Part shown: positions 35,032-42,866 of the stretch, in pieces
Position numbering within the stretch: the first letter of the stretch is position 1
How the letters are laid out: each line of letters begins with the position of its first letter
Assembly: GCA_965207805.1 (NCBI GenBank)
Contig: OZ242312.1
Coordinates: forward strand, 2,976,001-3,040,000
Direction: 5' to 3'
Source of the DNA: Palauibacter sp965207805
GTDB taxonomy: Bacteria; Gemmatimonadota; Gemmatimonadetes; Palauibacterales; Palauibacteraceae
DNA length: 64,000 nucleotides
Translations under genes and position numbers: made by a program
The notes under the pieces: generated by a model
What the model saw: only the letters and a program-made list of their open reading frames with translations
Databases searched by the model: none
Told to the model about the DNA's origin: nothing

Positions 35032-37693
35032 CGGACAGGGCGGGCACCCGCTCGGAAGCCCAGGCCCGGGCCGCTCCGAGTCCGTCCTCCGTTCGCGAGG
35101 GGTCGCCCACACCGCCCTGCGCGAAGCGCGCGCCGCCGCCGCCGCCGGAACCCGTCGCCCGGCTCGACACGCGGACGAGGTCGCCCGCCTTCACGCCGAG
35201 CCGGATGAGGTCGTCCGAAACGACGGAGATGAACGCGTGCCGGTCCTCGTCCGCGAACACGACGTGAACGACGGCCGCGCCCGACCCCATCCCGCCGCGC
35301 AGGCGATCGCCGAGCGCCCCGAGGTCCGTGCCCGCGGGCACCTCGAGGCGCCCCGACACGAAGCGGGCCCCGTTCGCATCCGCCGCGCCCGCGCCGGCGA
35401 GCAGCGTCTCCAACTGTCGTTCCGCCGCATCTCCCCGCTGCCCCCGAACTTCTTCGGCGAGCGCGTCGCGTTCCTCGAGGAGCCGGTCCATGCGGAGCGC
35501 CAGATCCGCCGGCTGGCAGCGCAGCCGGGCGGCCAGCTCGGTGAGGAGCCGGTCCCGCTCCAGCTCGCGCCGGTAGGCCCCCTGCCCCGTCACCGCTTCG
35601 ATGCGCCGGATTCCCGCCGCGACCCCCGTCTCGGACACGATCCGGAACGTCCCGACCTGACCCGTCGTGCGGACGTGCGTGCCGCCGCACAGCTCCAGGC
35701 TGAGGCCGGGCACCTCGATCACGCGCACGACGTCGCCGTACTTCTCGCCGAACAGGGCCATCGCCCCCGCCGCGATCGCCTCGTCGTAGTCCCGCTGCGA
35801 GGCGTCGACGTCGTGGTTGCCGAGGATCGCCTCCGTCACCTCCGCTTCGATGTCCGCCCGTTCCTCCGGAGTCAGCGGACCTCTGTGGCTGAAGTCGAAG
35901 CGCAGCCGGTCCGGGGCGACGAGCGATCCGGCCTGCTGCACGTGTTCGCCCAGCCGGTTGCGGAGCGCGGCGTGCAGCAGGTGCGTCGCCGTGTGATTGC
36001 GCTCCGTCTCGCGCCGCGCCGGATCGACCTGCGCGAGCACCGTGTCCTCGACCCCCTCGGCTTCGGACAGCGCGCCTTCGGCGAGCGCCCCCGCGACCAC
36101 GGTGCGGCCGCCGTCGTCCCAGATCTCGGAGATGTCGACGGCCCAGCCATCGCCCACGACGCGCCCGGTGTCGGAGACCTGCCCGCCGCTCTCGAGGTAG
36201 AAGGGGTTCCGCTCGAGCAGGAACGCGTGGCGTCCGTCCGCTGCCCAGCGGCGACAGTCCGTTTCGATTTCGAGGTCCCCGTATCCCACGAACTCCTGTT
36301 TCGCATCCGCGCCGGACGCGATGATCGTGAGACCGCCCCCGAACCCGACGGCGGCGGTGGCCCCCGTCGACTCGGCGGCGCCGCGCGAACGGGTGCGCTG
36401 GGCCTCGAGCGCCTCGTCGAAGCCCTGCCAGTCCACGCCGTAGCCGCGTTCGCGGGCGATGAGGCCGGTGAGGTCTTCGGGGATGCCGTACGTGTCCTTG
36501 AGCTTGAACGCGACGTCGCCCGCGACCGTGCCCGAGCCTCCATCCGGCATGGCGCGGTCGATCTCGCGCATGCCGCCCTCGATGGTCGAGAGGAAGAGTT
36601 CCTCCTCCGCCCGCGTCGTGGAGAGCAGGTGCTCCCGCCTCGCCTCCAACTCCGGGAAGGTGGCCGACATGCGGTCGGCCACGACGCCCACGAGGTCGTG
36701 CAGGAGCGGGTCGCGCCGGCCGAGCAGCCAGTAGTGCCGGACGGCCCGGCGCAGGATCCGGCGCAGCACGTAGCCCCGCTTCTCGTTCGAGGGGAAGACG
36801 CCATCGGCGAGCAGGAACGCGACGGCCCGGGCGTGATCCGCCAGCACGCGGAAGGCGACACCGTCGTCCCAGTCTTCCGGCGCCCGCGAGTACTCGATCC
36901 CGAGTCCCTCCTCCGCGGCTTCGATGATCGGGAGGAAGAGGTCCGTGTGGTAGTTCGTCCCCACGCCCTGGAGCAGCGCCGCGATGCGTTCGAGTCCGGC
37001 GCCCGTGTCGATCGAGGGCGCGGGGAGCGGCGTGTCCGTCCCGTCCGGCGCGCGGTCGAACTGCATGAACACGAGGTTCCAGAACTCGATGATCTGGTCC
37101 GCCTCGCCCGCCGCCTCGAACTGCGCGTCGGTGATGCGGTCGTCGCGGTCCGTGCGCAGGTCGTAGTGCAGTTCCGAGCAGGGGCCGCACGGACCCGTGT
37201 CGCCCATCTGCCAGAAGTTGTCCTTGTCTCCCATGCGCCGGATGCGCGATTCCGGGATCGCGGTGCGTTCGAGCCAGAGGTTGAAGGCGTCGTCGTCGTC
37301 GTGGTGGACCGTGGCCCACAGGCGGCCGGGCTCCAGGCCGAGGTCTTCGGTCACCCACTCCCAGGCGAAGTCGATCGCGTCGCGCTTGAAGTAGTCGCCG
37401 AAGGAGAAGTTCCCGAGCATCTCGAAGAAGGTGTGGTGGCGCGCGGTCCGCCCCACTTCCTCAAGGTCGTTGTGCTTGCCGCTGACGCGGAGGCATTTCT
37501 GGGAGGTGACGGCGCGCGGGGGGCTCGGGCGCTCCGTCTCTCCCGTGAAGATGCCCTTGAACTGCACCATCCCGGCGTTCGTGAACATGAGGGTCGGGTC
37601 ATCCGCGGGGACGAGCGGGCCGCTGGGCCGATGCTCGTGCCCCTGCCGCTCGAAGTAGGAGATGAAACTCCGCCGGAGTTCGTCCGCCTTCAT
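35024..37693 (-). CDS. alaS: Alanine--tRNA ligase
   Basis: Charges tRNA-Ala. The 889 residues contain motif 1-3 segments (SYFERQGHEHRPSGPLVPAD, HHTFFEMLGNFSFGDYFK, NLVFMQFDR). The editing-domain zinc/catalytic residues follow: HTATHLLHAAL near 566 and CGGTHV near 668. The glycine-rich C-Ala domain (GSGGGGGARFAQGGV) is near the end. Length is normal. Its ATG overlaps the recX stop (ATGA). The recA-recX-alaS order is widely conserved. Confidence 0.97.
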   Translation of the reverse strand: MKADELRRSFISYFERQGHEHRPSGPLVPADDPTLMFTNAGMVQFKGIFTGETERPSPPRAVTSQKCLRVSGKHNDLEEVGRTARHHTFFEMLGNFSFGDYFKRDAIDFAWEWVTEDLGLEPGRLWATVHHDDDDAFNLWLERTAIPESRIRRMGDKDNFWQMGDTGPCGPCSELHYDLRTDRDDRITDAQFEAAGEADQIIEFWNLVFMQFDRAPDGTDTPLPAPSIDTGAGLERIAALLQGVGTNYHTDLFLPIIEAAEEGLGIEYSRAPEDWDDGVAFRVLADHARAVAFLLADGVFPSNEKRGYVLRRILRRAVRHYWLLGRRDPLLHDLVGVVADRMSATFPELEARREHLLSTTRAEEELFLSTIEGGMREIDRAMPDGGSGTVAGDVAFKLKDTYGIPEDLTGLIARERGYGVDWQGFDEALEAQRTRSRGAAESTGATAAVGFGGGLTIIASGADAKQEFVGYGDLEIETDCRRWAADGRHAFLLERNPFYLESGGQVSDTGRVVGDGWAVDISEIWDDGGRTVVAGALAEGALSEAEGVEDTVLAQVDPARRETERNHTATHLLHAALRNRLGEHVQQAGSLVAPDRLRFDFSHRGPLTPEERADIEAEVTEAILGNHDVDASQRDYDEAIAAGAMALFGEKYGDVVRVIEVPGLSLELCGGTHVRTTGQVGTFRIVSETGVAAGIRRIEAVTGQGAYRRELERDRLLTELAARLRCQPADLALRMDRLLEERDALAEEVRGQRGDAAERQLETLLAGAGAADANGARFVSGRLEVPAGTDLGALGDRLRGGMGSGAAVVHVVFADEDRHAFISVVSDDLIRLGVKAGDLVRVSSRATGSGGGGGARFAQGGVGDPSRTEDGLGAARAWASERVPALSGG

Positions 37694-38364
37694 CGTGTAT
37701 CCTCAGCCTGCCAGTTGACCTCGATCCACGCGCGAATGCTACCCGCGGCGAACCCGCGCCGGGCCAGGTAGTCGAACAGCCGCCGACGCGCCTTCGACGG
37801 ATCCGCCCCGGTCAGCTTCCGCGCCCGCGCCGCCGCCACCCGCTCGAGCAGCGCCTCCTCCGTCGCGCCCTCCTCCGCCATCGCTTCGCGGATGCCGCGA
37901 TCCGCATCCTCCCGCGACACACCCCGGGCGAGAAGGTCGGACTGCATGCGACGGGTTCCACAGGGCCGGAGCCGGATGCGATCCCGCGCGAAGCTGGCGG
38001 CGAACTGCGCGTCGTCGAGATACCCCAGTGCCGCGAGACGTTCCAGTGCGTGGTTAATCGCCGCCTGGTCGATCCGGTCTCGCCACAGCCGACGCTCCAC
38101 TTCCCGGCGACTCCTCGGGCGCACGGAAAGGTAGCGCAGCCCGACGAACATCGCTTCGGCGCGACCGCCCGCCGCCTGGACCGCGTCGAGTTCCGTGGAT
38201 CCGAGCCGGAGCCCGACTTCGAGCCGAAGTCGATGCACGTCCTCGTCCCGAAGCCGACAGAGGGAAGCGCCGTCCAACTGGACTTCGGTCCAGCCGGAGC
38301 GGCGCTTGACCGGAACGAGGCCCGTGACCTCGCCGGTGGTGTGGCGGTCTGGGCCGGAATTCAG
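37690..38364 (-). CDS. recX: Regulatory protein RecX
   Basis: Inhibits or modulates RecA filaments. The RecX core is seen as ALRYLSVRPRSRREVERRLW-like helices (here LRYLSVRPRSRREVERRLW), ALGYLDDAQFAASFARDR, and RRLFDYLARRGFAAGSIRAW. The first standard start (TTG 38277) would omit an N-terminal strand block that is clearly coding: GLVPVKRRSGWTEVQLDGAS. Upstream the first possible start is CTG 38364, whose bases form CTGA with the recA stop. This gives 224 residues. The start is therefore inferred from overlap and homology, as for pgsA. Confidence 0.88.
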   Translation of the reverse strand: MNSGPDRHTTGEVTGLVPVKRRSGWTEVQLDGASLCRLRDEDVHRLRLEVGLRLGSTELDAVQAAGGRAEAMFVGLRYLSVRPRSRREVERRLWRDRIDQAAINHALERLAALGYLDDAQFAASFARDRIRLRPCGTRRMQSDLLARGVSREDADRGIREAMAEEGATEEALLERVAAARARKLTGADPSKARRRLFDYLARRGFAAGSIRAWIEVNWQAEDTR

Positions 38365-39470
38365 CGCCCGGTGGCCTGCTTCGAGGGCGGCCGGGAGTTC
38401 GTCGACACTTCCGCGCCCGCTTCCGCGGCGCCCTCCGCGTCGGCCTCCGCGTCCGGGTCAGGGGCCGTCATCCCGAGTTCTTCGCGGATCCGGGCCTCGA
38501 TCTCCTCGGCGATATCCGGATTCTCGCGCAGGAAGGTCTTCGAGTTCTCGCGCCCCTGCCCGAGCCGGACGTCGCCGCCGTACGAGTACCAGGCGCCGGC
38601 GCGACTCACGATGCCGATGCTCTCGCCCATGTCCACGAGCAGACCCTCCCGGCTCACGCCCTGGTTGAACATGATGTCGAACTCGGCCTGCTTGAACGGC
38701 GGCGCGCACTTGTTCTTGACCACCTTCACGCGCGTCCGGCTCCCGACCAGGTTGTTCCCCTCCTTGATGGAGGCGATGCGGCGGATGTCGAGTCGGAGCG
38801 AGGAATAGAACTTCAGCGCCCGGCCACCCGTCGTGGTCTCGGGGTTCCCGTACATGACGCCGATCTTCTCGCGAATCTGGTTCGTGAAGATGACGGCGGT
38901 GTTGGAGCGTCCGATCGCGCCCGTCAGCTTGCGGAGGGCCTGCGACATGAGCCGTGCCTGAAGGCCGACGTGCGAGTCGCCCATCTCGCCTTCGATCTCG
39001 GCCCGCGGCACGAGCGCGGCCACCGAGTCCACCACGATGACGTCGAGCGCGCCGGAGCGGACGAGCACCTCGGCGATCTCCAGCGCCTGTTCGCCCGTAT
39101 CGGGCTGAGACACGAGCAGGTTCTCGACATCGACGCCCAGCTTCTGCGCGTATCCCACATCGAGCGCGTGCTCGGCGTCGATGAACGCCGCGACGCCGCC
39201 GTCCTTCTGCGCGTTCGCGATGACGTGGAGAGTGAGGGTGGTCTTGCCCGAGGACTCGGGACCGAAGATCTCGGTCACGCGCGACCTTGGAATGCCGCCG
39301 ATCCCGGTGCTGTGGTCCAGGTTGATCGCCCCCGTCGAAATGGCCGGGATCCGCACCCGCGCCCCCTCGGTTCCGAGCCGCATGATGGCTCCCTTGCCGT
39401 GGGCCCGTTCGATCTGGTTGAGGGCCACGGACAACGCCTTCTTCTGTTCCCGATCCATCTCCACACCCAT
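38361..39470 (-). CDS. recA: Recombinase RecA
   Basis: Strand-exchange ATPase and SOS co-protease. ATG 39470 has GGGAGAG 8 nt upstream and gives 369 residues; an in-frame extension upstream is unrelated to RecA. Walker A GPESSGKTT is at 70-77. Other blocks are FIDAEHALDVGYAQKLGVDV, Walker B VIVVDSVAALVP, loop L1 GEMGDSHVGLQARLMSQALR and L2 INQIREKIGV-type (here TNQIREKIGVMYGNPETTTG). The acidic C-terminal tail (Asp/Glu/Ala-rich) is normal. No LexA site was recognised upstream. Confidence 0.98.
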   Translation of the reverse strand: MGVEMDREQKKALSVALNQIERAHGKGAIMRLGTEGARVRIPAISTGAINLDHSTGIGGIPRSRVTEIFGPESSGKTTLTLHVIANAQKDGGVAAFIDAEHALDVGYAQKLGVDVENLLVSQPDTGEQALEIAEVLVRSGALDVIVVDSVAALVPRAEIEGEMGDSHVGLQARLMSQALRKLTGAIGRSNTAVIFTNQIREKIGVMYGNPETTTGGRALKFYSSLRLDIRRIASIKEGNNLVGSRTRVKVVKNKCAPPFKQAEFDIMFNQGVSREGLLVDMGESIGIVSRAGAWYSYGGDVRLGQGRENSKTFLRENPDIAEEIEARIREELGMTAPDPDAEADAEGAAEAGAEVSTNSRPPSKQATGR

Positions 39471-39545
39471 GTCACGCTCTCCCGATTTCCGAGGGGTCCG
39501 CAGGGCCGATGACGGGGATTCGATCACCCGCCGCGGCGGACGTTG

Positions 39546-39574
39546 ACAATACCACTCCCGACGACCTTTCGCAA
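39546..39574 (-). promoter_or_regulatory. Predicted recA promoter
   Basis: Minus strand: -35 TTGCGA (39574-39569), 17-bp spacer, -10 TATTGT (39551-39546), each 4/6 to consensus. It lies 76-104 bp upstream of the recA ATG. A 67-bp repeat copy ends 12 bp further upstream. Confidence 0.45.
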
Positions 39575-39586
39575 TTTCTTCGGTTT

Positions 39587-39653
39587 TTGCCCCGAACCGC
39601 GAAATCCGGCCGTCCAACATCAGGATGGAGCGGGGTCTCAACGGGGGTTCAAC
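39587..39653. repeat. 67-bp imperfect direct repeat, copy 1
   Basis: Aligns without gaps to 40341-40407, with about 12 mismatches by eye (about 80 % identity). The shared core CAACATCAGGATGGAGCG is unbroken. This copy lies just upstream of the recA promoter. The pair brackets the hypothetical gene at 39708-40238. Confidence 0.75.
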
Positions 39654-39707
39654 GGAGGATGCCTGCGAGTACGATGACAGCTTGTCGCGAGGAGCTGTCG
39701 GGGTGGG

Positions 39708-40238
39708 TCATGGCGCATAGAGGCCAGCTATCGCCAGCAGTTTGTCGCGGAGTTCGATGGCGAACACACCAACGACCTGTTCGGTTTCTTGACCGTTCTC
39801 GGAGGCGACGCCCTGGATCGTCTCCTGCTCATCGTCCGAGAAAGGCCGCCGGTCTTCATCCTTCACGTAGGCGAAGCAGAGTTCCTGAACCTTGTAGGCG
39901 TTCATGCCGGCGGTGTCCAATCGGGCGGCGTGCCTTTCCGTCCACTCCTTCGCACCAAGCTGAGCTGAGATCTTCTTGCCGAGGTCCGTTAACGTGAGAG
40001 GACTGCCGGGGGCCATCAGGTTATTCGCGGCTACGTGATTGAGAATCTGCTCAATCTGCCTTTGCATCTGCTCGATCTTCGACCCGATCTTCTCGATGAA
40101 TCTCTTGAAGTGTGTCCTGTCGGTATCGACAGAACCCCGCCACCGGGAGTGTTCGATAAGGAACCACACGATTGCTCCGGCGCCAACAAGGAGGCCGACG
40201 GCAATCATGTAAACGGCGGGTGCTACCCACGATAGCAT
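39708..40238 (-). CDS. Membrane-anchored hypothetical protein with coiled coil
   Basis: Function unknown. ATG 40238 has AAGGGA about 9 nt upstream and gives 176 residues; an earlier ATG adds 20 residues with a poor fit. One N-terminal membrane helix (APAVYMIAVGLLVGAGAIVW) is followed by a coiled coil (FKRFIEKIGSKIEQMQRQIE). A soluble domain comes next with the block GSPLTLTDLGKKISAQLGA and a C-terminal VVGVFAIELRDKLLAIAGLY. The gene has visibly lower GC than its neighbours and is bracketed by 67-bp direct repeats, both signs of acquisition. Confidence 0.75.
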   Translation of the reverse strand: MLSWVAPAVYMIAVGLLVGAGAIVWFLIEHSRWRGSVDTDRTHFKRFIEKIGSKIEQMQRQIEQILNHVAANNLMAPGSPLTLTDLGKKISAQLGAKEWTERHAARLDTAGMNAYKVQELCFAYVKDEDRRPFSDDEQETIQGVASENGQETEQVVGVFAIELRDKLLAIAGLYAP

Positions 40239-40340
40239 CGCGAATCCCTTTCGTGGCGGCGGGAGATGGTCAGCCTCCAGCCTTCCTGTTCGGTACATGA
40301 GGCCGCGGCCGACCTGCGGCGTGGCGTAGTCTCCCTGGTC

Positions 40341-40407
40341 TTGCTCCGACCGTGGAAATCCCGCCGTTCAACATCAGGATGGAGCGTCGTCTCAAGGGGG
40401 AATCAAC
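40341..40407. repeat. 67-bp imperfect direct repeat, copy 2
   Basis: Partner of 39587-39653. It sits between the small membrane gene at 40420 and the start of the hypothetical gene it brackets. The distance between copies is 754 bp. Confidence 0.75.
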
Positions 40408-40419
40408 CGCCCTCGGGGG

Positions 40420-40608
40420 TTACCGCCCCTGCCCCGGCAATGCTCTCGTCAGGCGGGCCTCCATCACGGCGATGCGCTCCCCCAGGCGGGCCTCCATCGC
40501 GGCGATGTCTCCCTTCAGATCCCTCCTGATGTCATCGAGCATCAGCCAGGTGACGGTGAAGCATGCGATGAGTACGCCGACCGTGGTCGTATTCGAGTTC
40601 CGCAGCAT
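40420..40608 (-). CDS. Small single-pass membrane protein, 62 residues
   Basis: Not recognised. ATG 40608 is preceded by a strong GGGAGGAAGAG ribosome-binding site and, further up, a TATATT element. One membrane helix (TTVGVLIACFTVTWLMLDDI) is followed by a short coiled coil with a duplicated motif (AAMEARLGERIAVMEARL). It resembles the small membrane-plus-coiled-coil proteins often found near mobile or phage-derived genes. The reading is plausible because of the ribosome-binding site, but support is thin. Confidence 0.5.
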   Translation of the reverse strand: MLRNSNTTTVGVLIACFTVTWLMLDDIRRDLKGDIAAMEARLGERIAVMEARLTRALPGQGR

Positions 40609-40692
40609 CCGTGTGCTCTTCCTCCCAAGTGGTGGCTGCTACGTAATATAGGTGGTGGTGGGCGGGCTCGCTTGGGGGGGGCGGGGGGCGGG

Positions 40693-41070
40693 TCAGGTGC
40701 GGGGCGTGAGGTCGATTCCGCAGGTGGGACAGAAGGCTTCGTCGCCGGTCAGCGACACGTCGCATTCCGGGCATGGGCGGGGGGATGCCGCGGGCTCCGG
40801 GGCGGAAGCCTTCTCCGGTCCCGTGGCGGCGGCGTCGCGGGCGTCGATGGCGGCGCGTTCGAGGCGGGCTCGCGTGGACTGATACTCGTCTTCACGGAGC
40901 TTGCCCGTGCGGTACTCGAGTTCGAGGTCCCGCAGCGCCTCGATGGCGGCGTCGCGGCGTTCCGCGGGGCCGAGCGATGCGCCCGTGTCTTCTCCGGCGC
41001 GAATCGCGGCCCAGATGATCGTGGCCAGCAGCACCGCGAGGATGCTCCCGAAGAGGATGAATCCGGTCAT
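40693..41070 (-). CDS. Membrane protein with C-terminal zinc ribbon
   Basis: The 125 residues start at ATG 41070. An N-terminal membrane helix (GFILFGSILAVLLATIIWAA) leads to a helical segment (AIEALRDLELEYRTGKLRED) that resembles the N-terminal region of the cytochrome c biogenesis protein CcmI. The end is a zinc ribbon, CPECDVSLTGDEAFCPTCG, with two CxxC pairs. Its stop overlaps nothing, and a G-rich tract follows immediately. It overlaps the LOG-like gene by 4 bp. No ccm genes are in the window, so a cytochrome role is only a guess. Confidence 0.75.
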   Translation of the reverse strand: MTGFILFGSILAVLLATIIWAAIRAGEDTGASLGPAERRDAAIEALRDLELEYRTGKLREDEYQSTRARLERAAIDARDAAATGPEKASAPEPAASPRPCPECDVSLTGDEAFCPTCGIDLTPRT

Positions 41071-41588
41071 TGGTCCGCCCCCTGCCGCGACTGTCGCGAC
41101 TGCCGGCTCCACTCGGTCCGTCGCGCCGCCGCGAGTTCGAGGGCGCGCGCCGCCGCCCCCGCCGCGTCTTCGGCCGTCTCGTCGACTACGGCCTCCGGCA
41201 GCGATGACGCGAGGCCGATCACGGGCACGCCGAACTTCCGGCAGAACGCCGCCTCGCTGAGCGTGCCCCACTCGCCGGCGACCGCGACCACGGCCTCCGA
41301 CGCCCGCGCCACGATGACGTTGCGCGCTTCGCCCATCCCCGTCGGGATCGGGATCGTGACCCCGTCCGCCGCGGCATCCGGGTCGCCGCCGGGCAGGATC
41401 CCCACCACGGTCCCCCCTTCCGAGGCGGCTCCGTCCGCCGCGGCACGCATGACGCCGCCCATCCCGCCGCAGACGACGATGGCCCCGGCGCGGGCGAGGG
41501 CGGCTCCCACGGCGTGGGCCAGGCCCGCCTCCGCCGGCGCCGCCGCTCCCGAGCCGATGACCCCGATCCGCAACGGACGCAAGCTCAC
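41067..41588 (-). CDS. LOG-like / TIGR00725 family protein
   Basis: Rossmann-like protein of the family that includes molybdenum-cofactor carrier and LOG phosphoribohydrolases. GTG 41588 overlaps the dtd stop as GTGA and gives 173 residues. Key blocks are RIGVIGSGAAAP, VVCGGMGGVMRAAADGA, GILPGGDPDAA, and VVAVAGEWGTLSEAAF, the counterpart of PGGxGTxxE. A cytokinin-type phosphoribohydrolase activity is not implied, since the canonical Arg-Glu pair is not obvious. Confidence 0.83.
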   Translation of the reverse strand: MSLRPLRIGVIGSGAAAPAEAGLAHAVGAALARAGAIVVCGGMGGVMRAAADGAASEGGTVVGILPGGDPDAAADGVTIPIPTGMGEARNVIVARASEAVVAVAGEWGTLSEAAFCRKFGVPVIGLASSLPEAVVDETAEDAAGAAARALELAAARRTEWSRQSRQSRQGADQ

Positions 41589-42019
41589 CGCTCCAGTTGC
41601 AGGGTCACGGGACCGTCGTTGACCAACTCCACCTCCATCATCGCGCCGAACTCTCCCTCCGCGACCTCGCCGCCGTTCCGGCACAGCTCCACGAAGCGGT
41701 CGTAGAGCGCCTGGGCCTCGTCCGGCCGCGCCGCGCCCGTGAAGGACGGGCGCCGGCCTTTCCTCGCGTCCCCGTACAGCGTGAACTGCGACACGACGAG
41801 AAGCGCTCCCCCGACCTCCCGCGCCGAGCGGTTCATGCGGCCCTCGGCGTCCGCGAACAGACGGAGGTCCCAAAGCTTGTCCGCCATCCAGGCCATCGTC
41901 GCCTCGGAGTCGTCCGGGGCGAAACCCGCGAGGACGACGAGCCCGAGGCCGATCGTTCCCACGACCTCGCCTCCGACCCGGACGCGGGCCTGGCTGACTC
42001 GCTGAATCACGACTCGCAA
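41585..42019 (-). CDS. dtd: D-aminoacyl-tRNA deacylase
   Basis: Removes D-amino acids (and Gly from tRNA-Ala) to proofread translation. The 144 residues start at TTG 42019 with MRVVIQRVSQARVRV and contain the active-site block LLVVSQFTLYGDARKGRRPS. The Gly-cis-Pro segment is seen as VELVNDGPVTLQLE at the C-terminus. Length is normal. The 850 bp upstream hold no gene. Confidence 0.96.
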   Translation of the reverse strand: MRVVIQRVSQARVRVGGEVVGTIGLGLVVLAGFAPDDSEATMAWMADKLWDLRLFADAEGRMNRSAREVGGALLVVSQFTLYGDARKGRRPSFTGAARPDEAQALYDRFVELCRNGGEVAEGEFGAMMEVELVNDGPVTLQLER

Positions 42020-42158
42020 TTGCGCCGTCCCGTTCCCGACCCCGGCCGTTCGCGGCGGGCCGGTTTTGCACAGCCCAAGAAAAGCGGTGAACGACGAAAA
42101 GATGCGACAGCACTCGGTCCCGGGCGAATCCGTCTGCGATCGAGCTTCCGGCCGATTT

Positions 42159-42202
42159 CAAAATCCACGTTTTTTGGACAGGATATCCACAATTTTTGGA
42201 CA
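42159..42202. repeat. Two adjacent 22-bp imperfect repeats
   Basis: Read on the minus strand both copies start TGTCCAAAAA, then two variable bases, then GTGGAT, at 42202-42181 and 42180-42159. The 22-bp period is two helical turns, as for cooperative operator or iteron sites. They lie 140-183 bp upstream of dtd. Confidence 0.65.
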
Positions 42203-42423
42203 TCATTTTTTTGAAAAAATGAAAAGCGCCACTCAGAGCGACGCAGCTTCGACGACGCCCCCCTGGGAACGGCTGGGTCCGCTGGCCGGAGACTGATCGG
42301 AAGGAGCGGGTGAGGGCGCGGGTCGGATCCGGGTCCGGCGGGCGCCCGCGCGGTCCCCGTCGCGGGGCATCCAACCAGGCACTCCGGAGGTCGAGCGCGG
42401 CACGGATAGTATAGGTAGATGCA

Positions 42424-42460
42424 CTCAGCCCCTGGCCACCCGAAGGTGTCAGGGGCTGAG
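42424..42460. other. Strong hairpin (11-bp stem plus 4-bp inner stem)
   Basis: CTCAGCCCCTG (42424-42434) pairs perfectly with CAGGGGCTGAG (42450-42460). Inside, CACC pairs with GGTG around a CGAA loop; read on the minus strand the loop is C(UUCG)G, an especially stable tetraloop. No T-run follows on either strand, so it is not a standard terminator. Confidence 0.7.
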
Positions 42461-42866
42461 CGAGGAGGCTTGTTTACGGCCAACTACCGCCCGGTCCTGG
42501 TAGCTTGCGCGGTCTTCCAGAACCTCGCCGCGAGCCTGGTACCGTCTGCCGACCAGCTGTGCTCGATCCCTCTTCCCTCGATCGCCTCGTTCCGTCGCCG
42601 GAACTCCGCTCCCTCAGGCCCGGGACTCGCGCCCCGGTTTCGCGATCTCGCGTCGGGCAACTCGCGGTGCGGTCATCGGCCTCGACCTCCGGTCGGTCGG
42701 TGCCGCCTCCCTTAGCACGCCCTGATTCTAAAAAGATCTTTTTGGGTCGTCAACCTCGAACACGCCGCAGTCGTATTTTTTTCAAAAATTCATCGATCGA
42801 ATCGCCATCCTCCGCAGCGATCCGCAGGAGAAAATCGGTTTTTAGAGCGGGCAGCCCCGGCGAACC

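Larger units (their letters stand above)
42020..42866. other. 847-bp gene-poor island
   Basis: No convincing gene on either strand. It holds tandem 22-bp repeats (42159-42202) and three A/T-tract palindromes. These are ATTTTTTTGAAAAAAT at about 42206-42221, AAAAAGATCTTTTT at about 42730-42743 and TTTTTTTCAAAAA at about 42776-42788. It also holds a strong hairpin (42424-42460). The blocks are far more A/T-rich than the surroundings. A structured RNA, a regulatory region for dtd, or the scar of an insertion would all fit. Confidence 0.6.

Noticed and set aside
42181..42192. ATATCCACA, close to a DnaA box, in an A/T-rich island
   Set aside because: Only one degenerate box, no cluster and no dnaA/dnaN nearby; part of the 22-bp repeat pair instead.
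42419..42715. 98-codon plus-strand frame over the hairpin
   Set aside because: Its start lies in the hairpin and the product is low-complexity Pro/Arg/Ser; no homology recognised.
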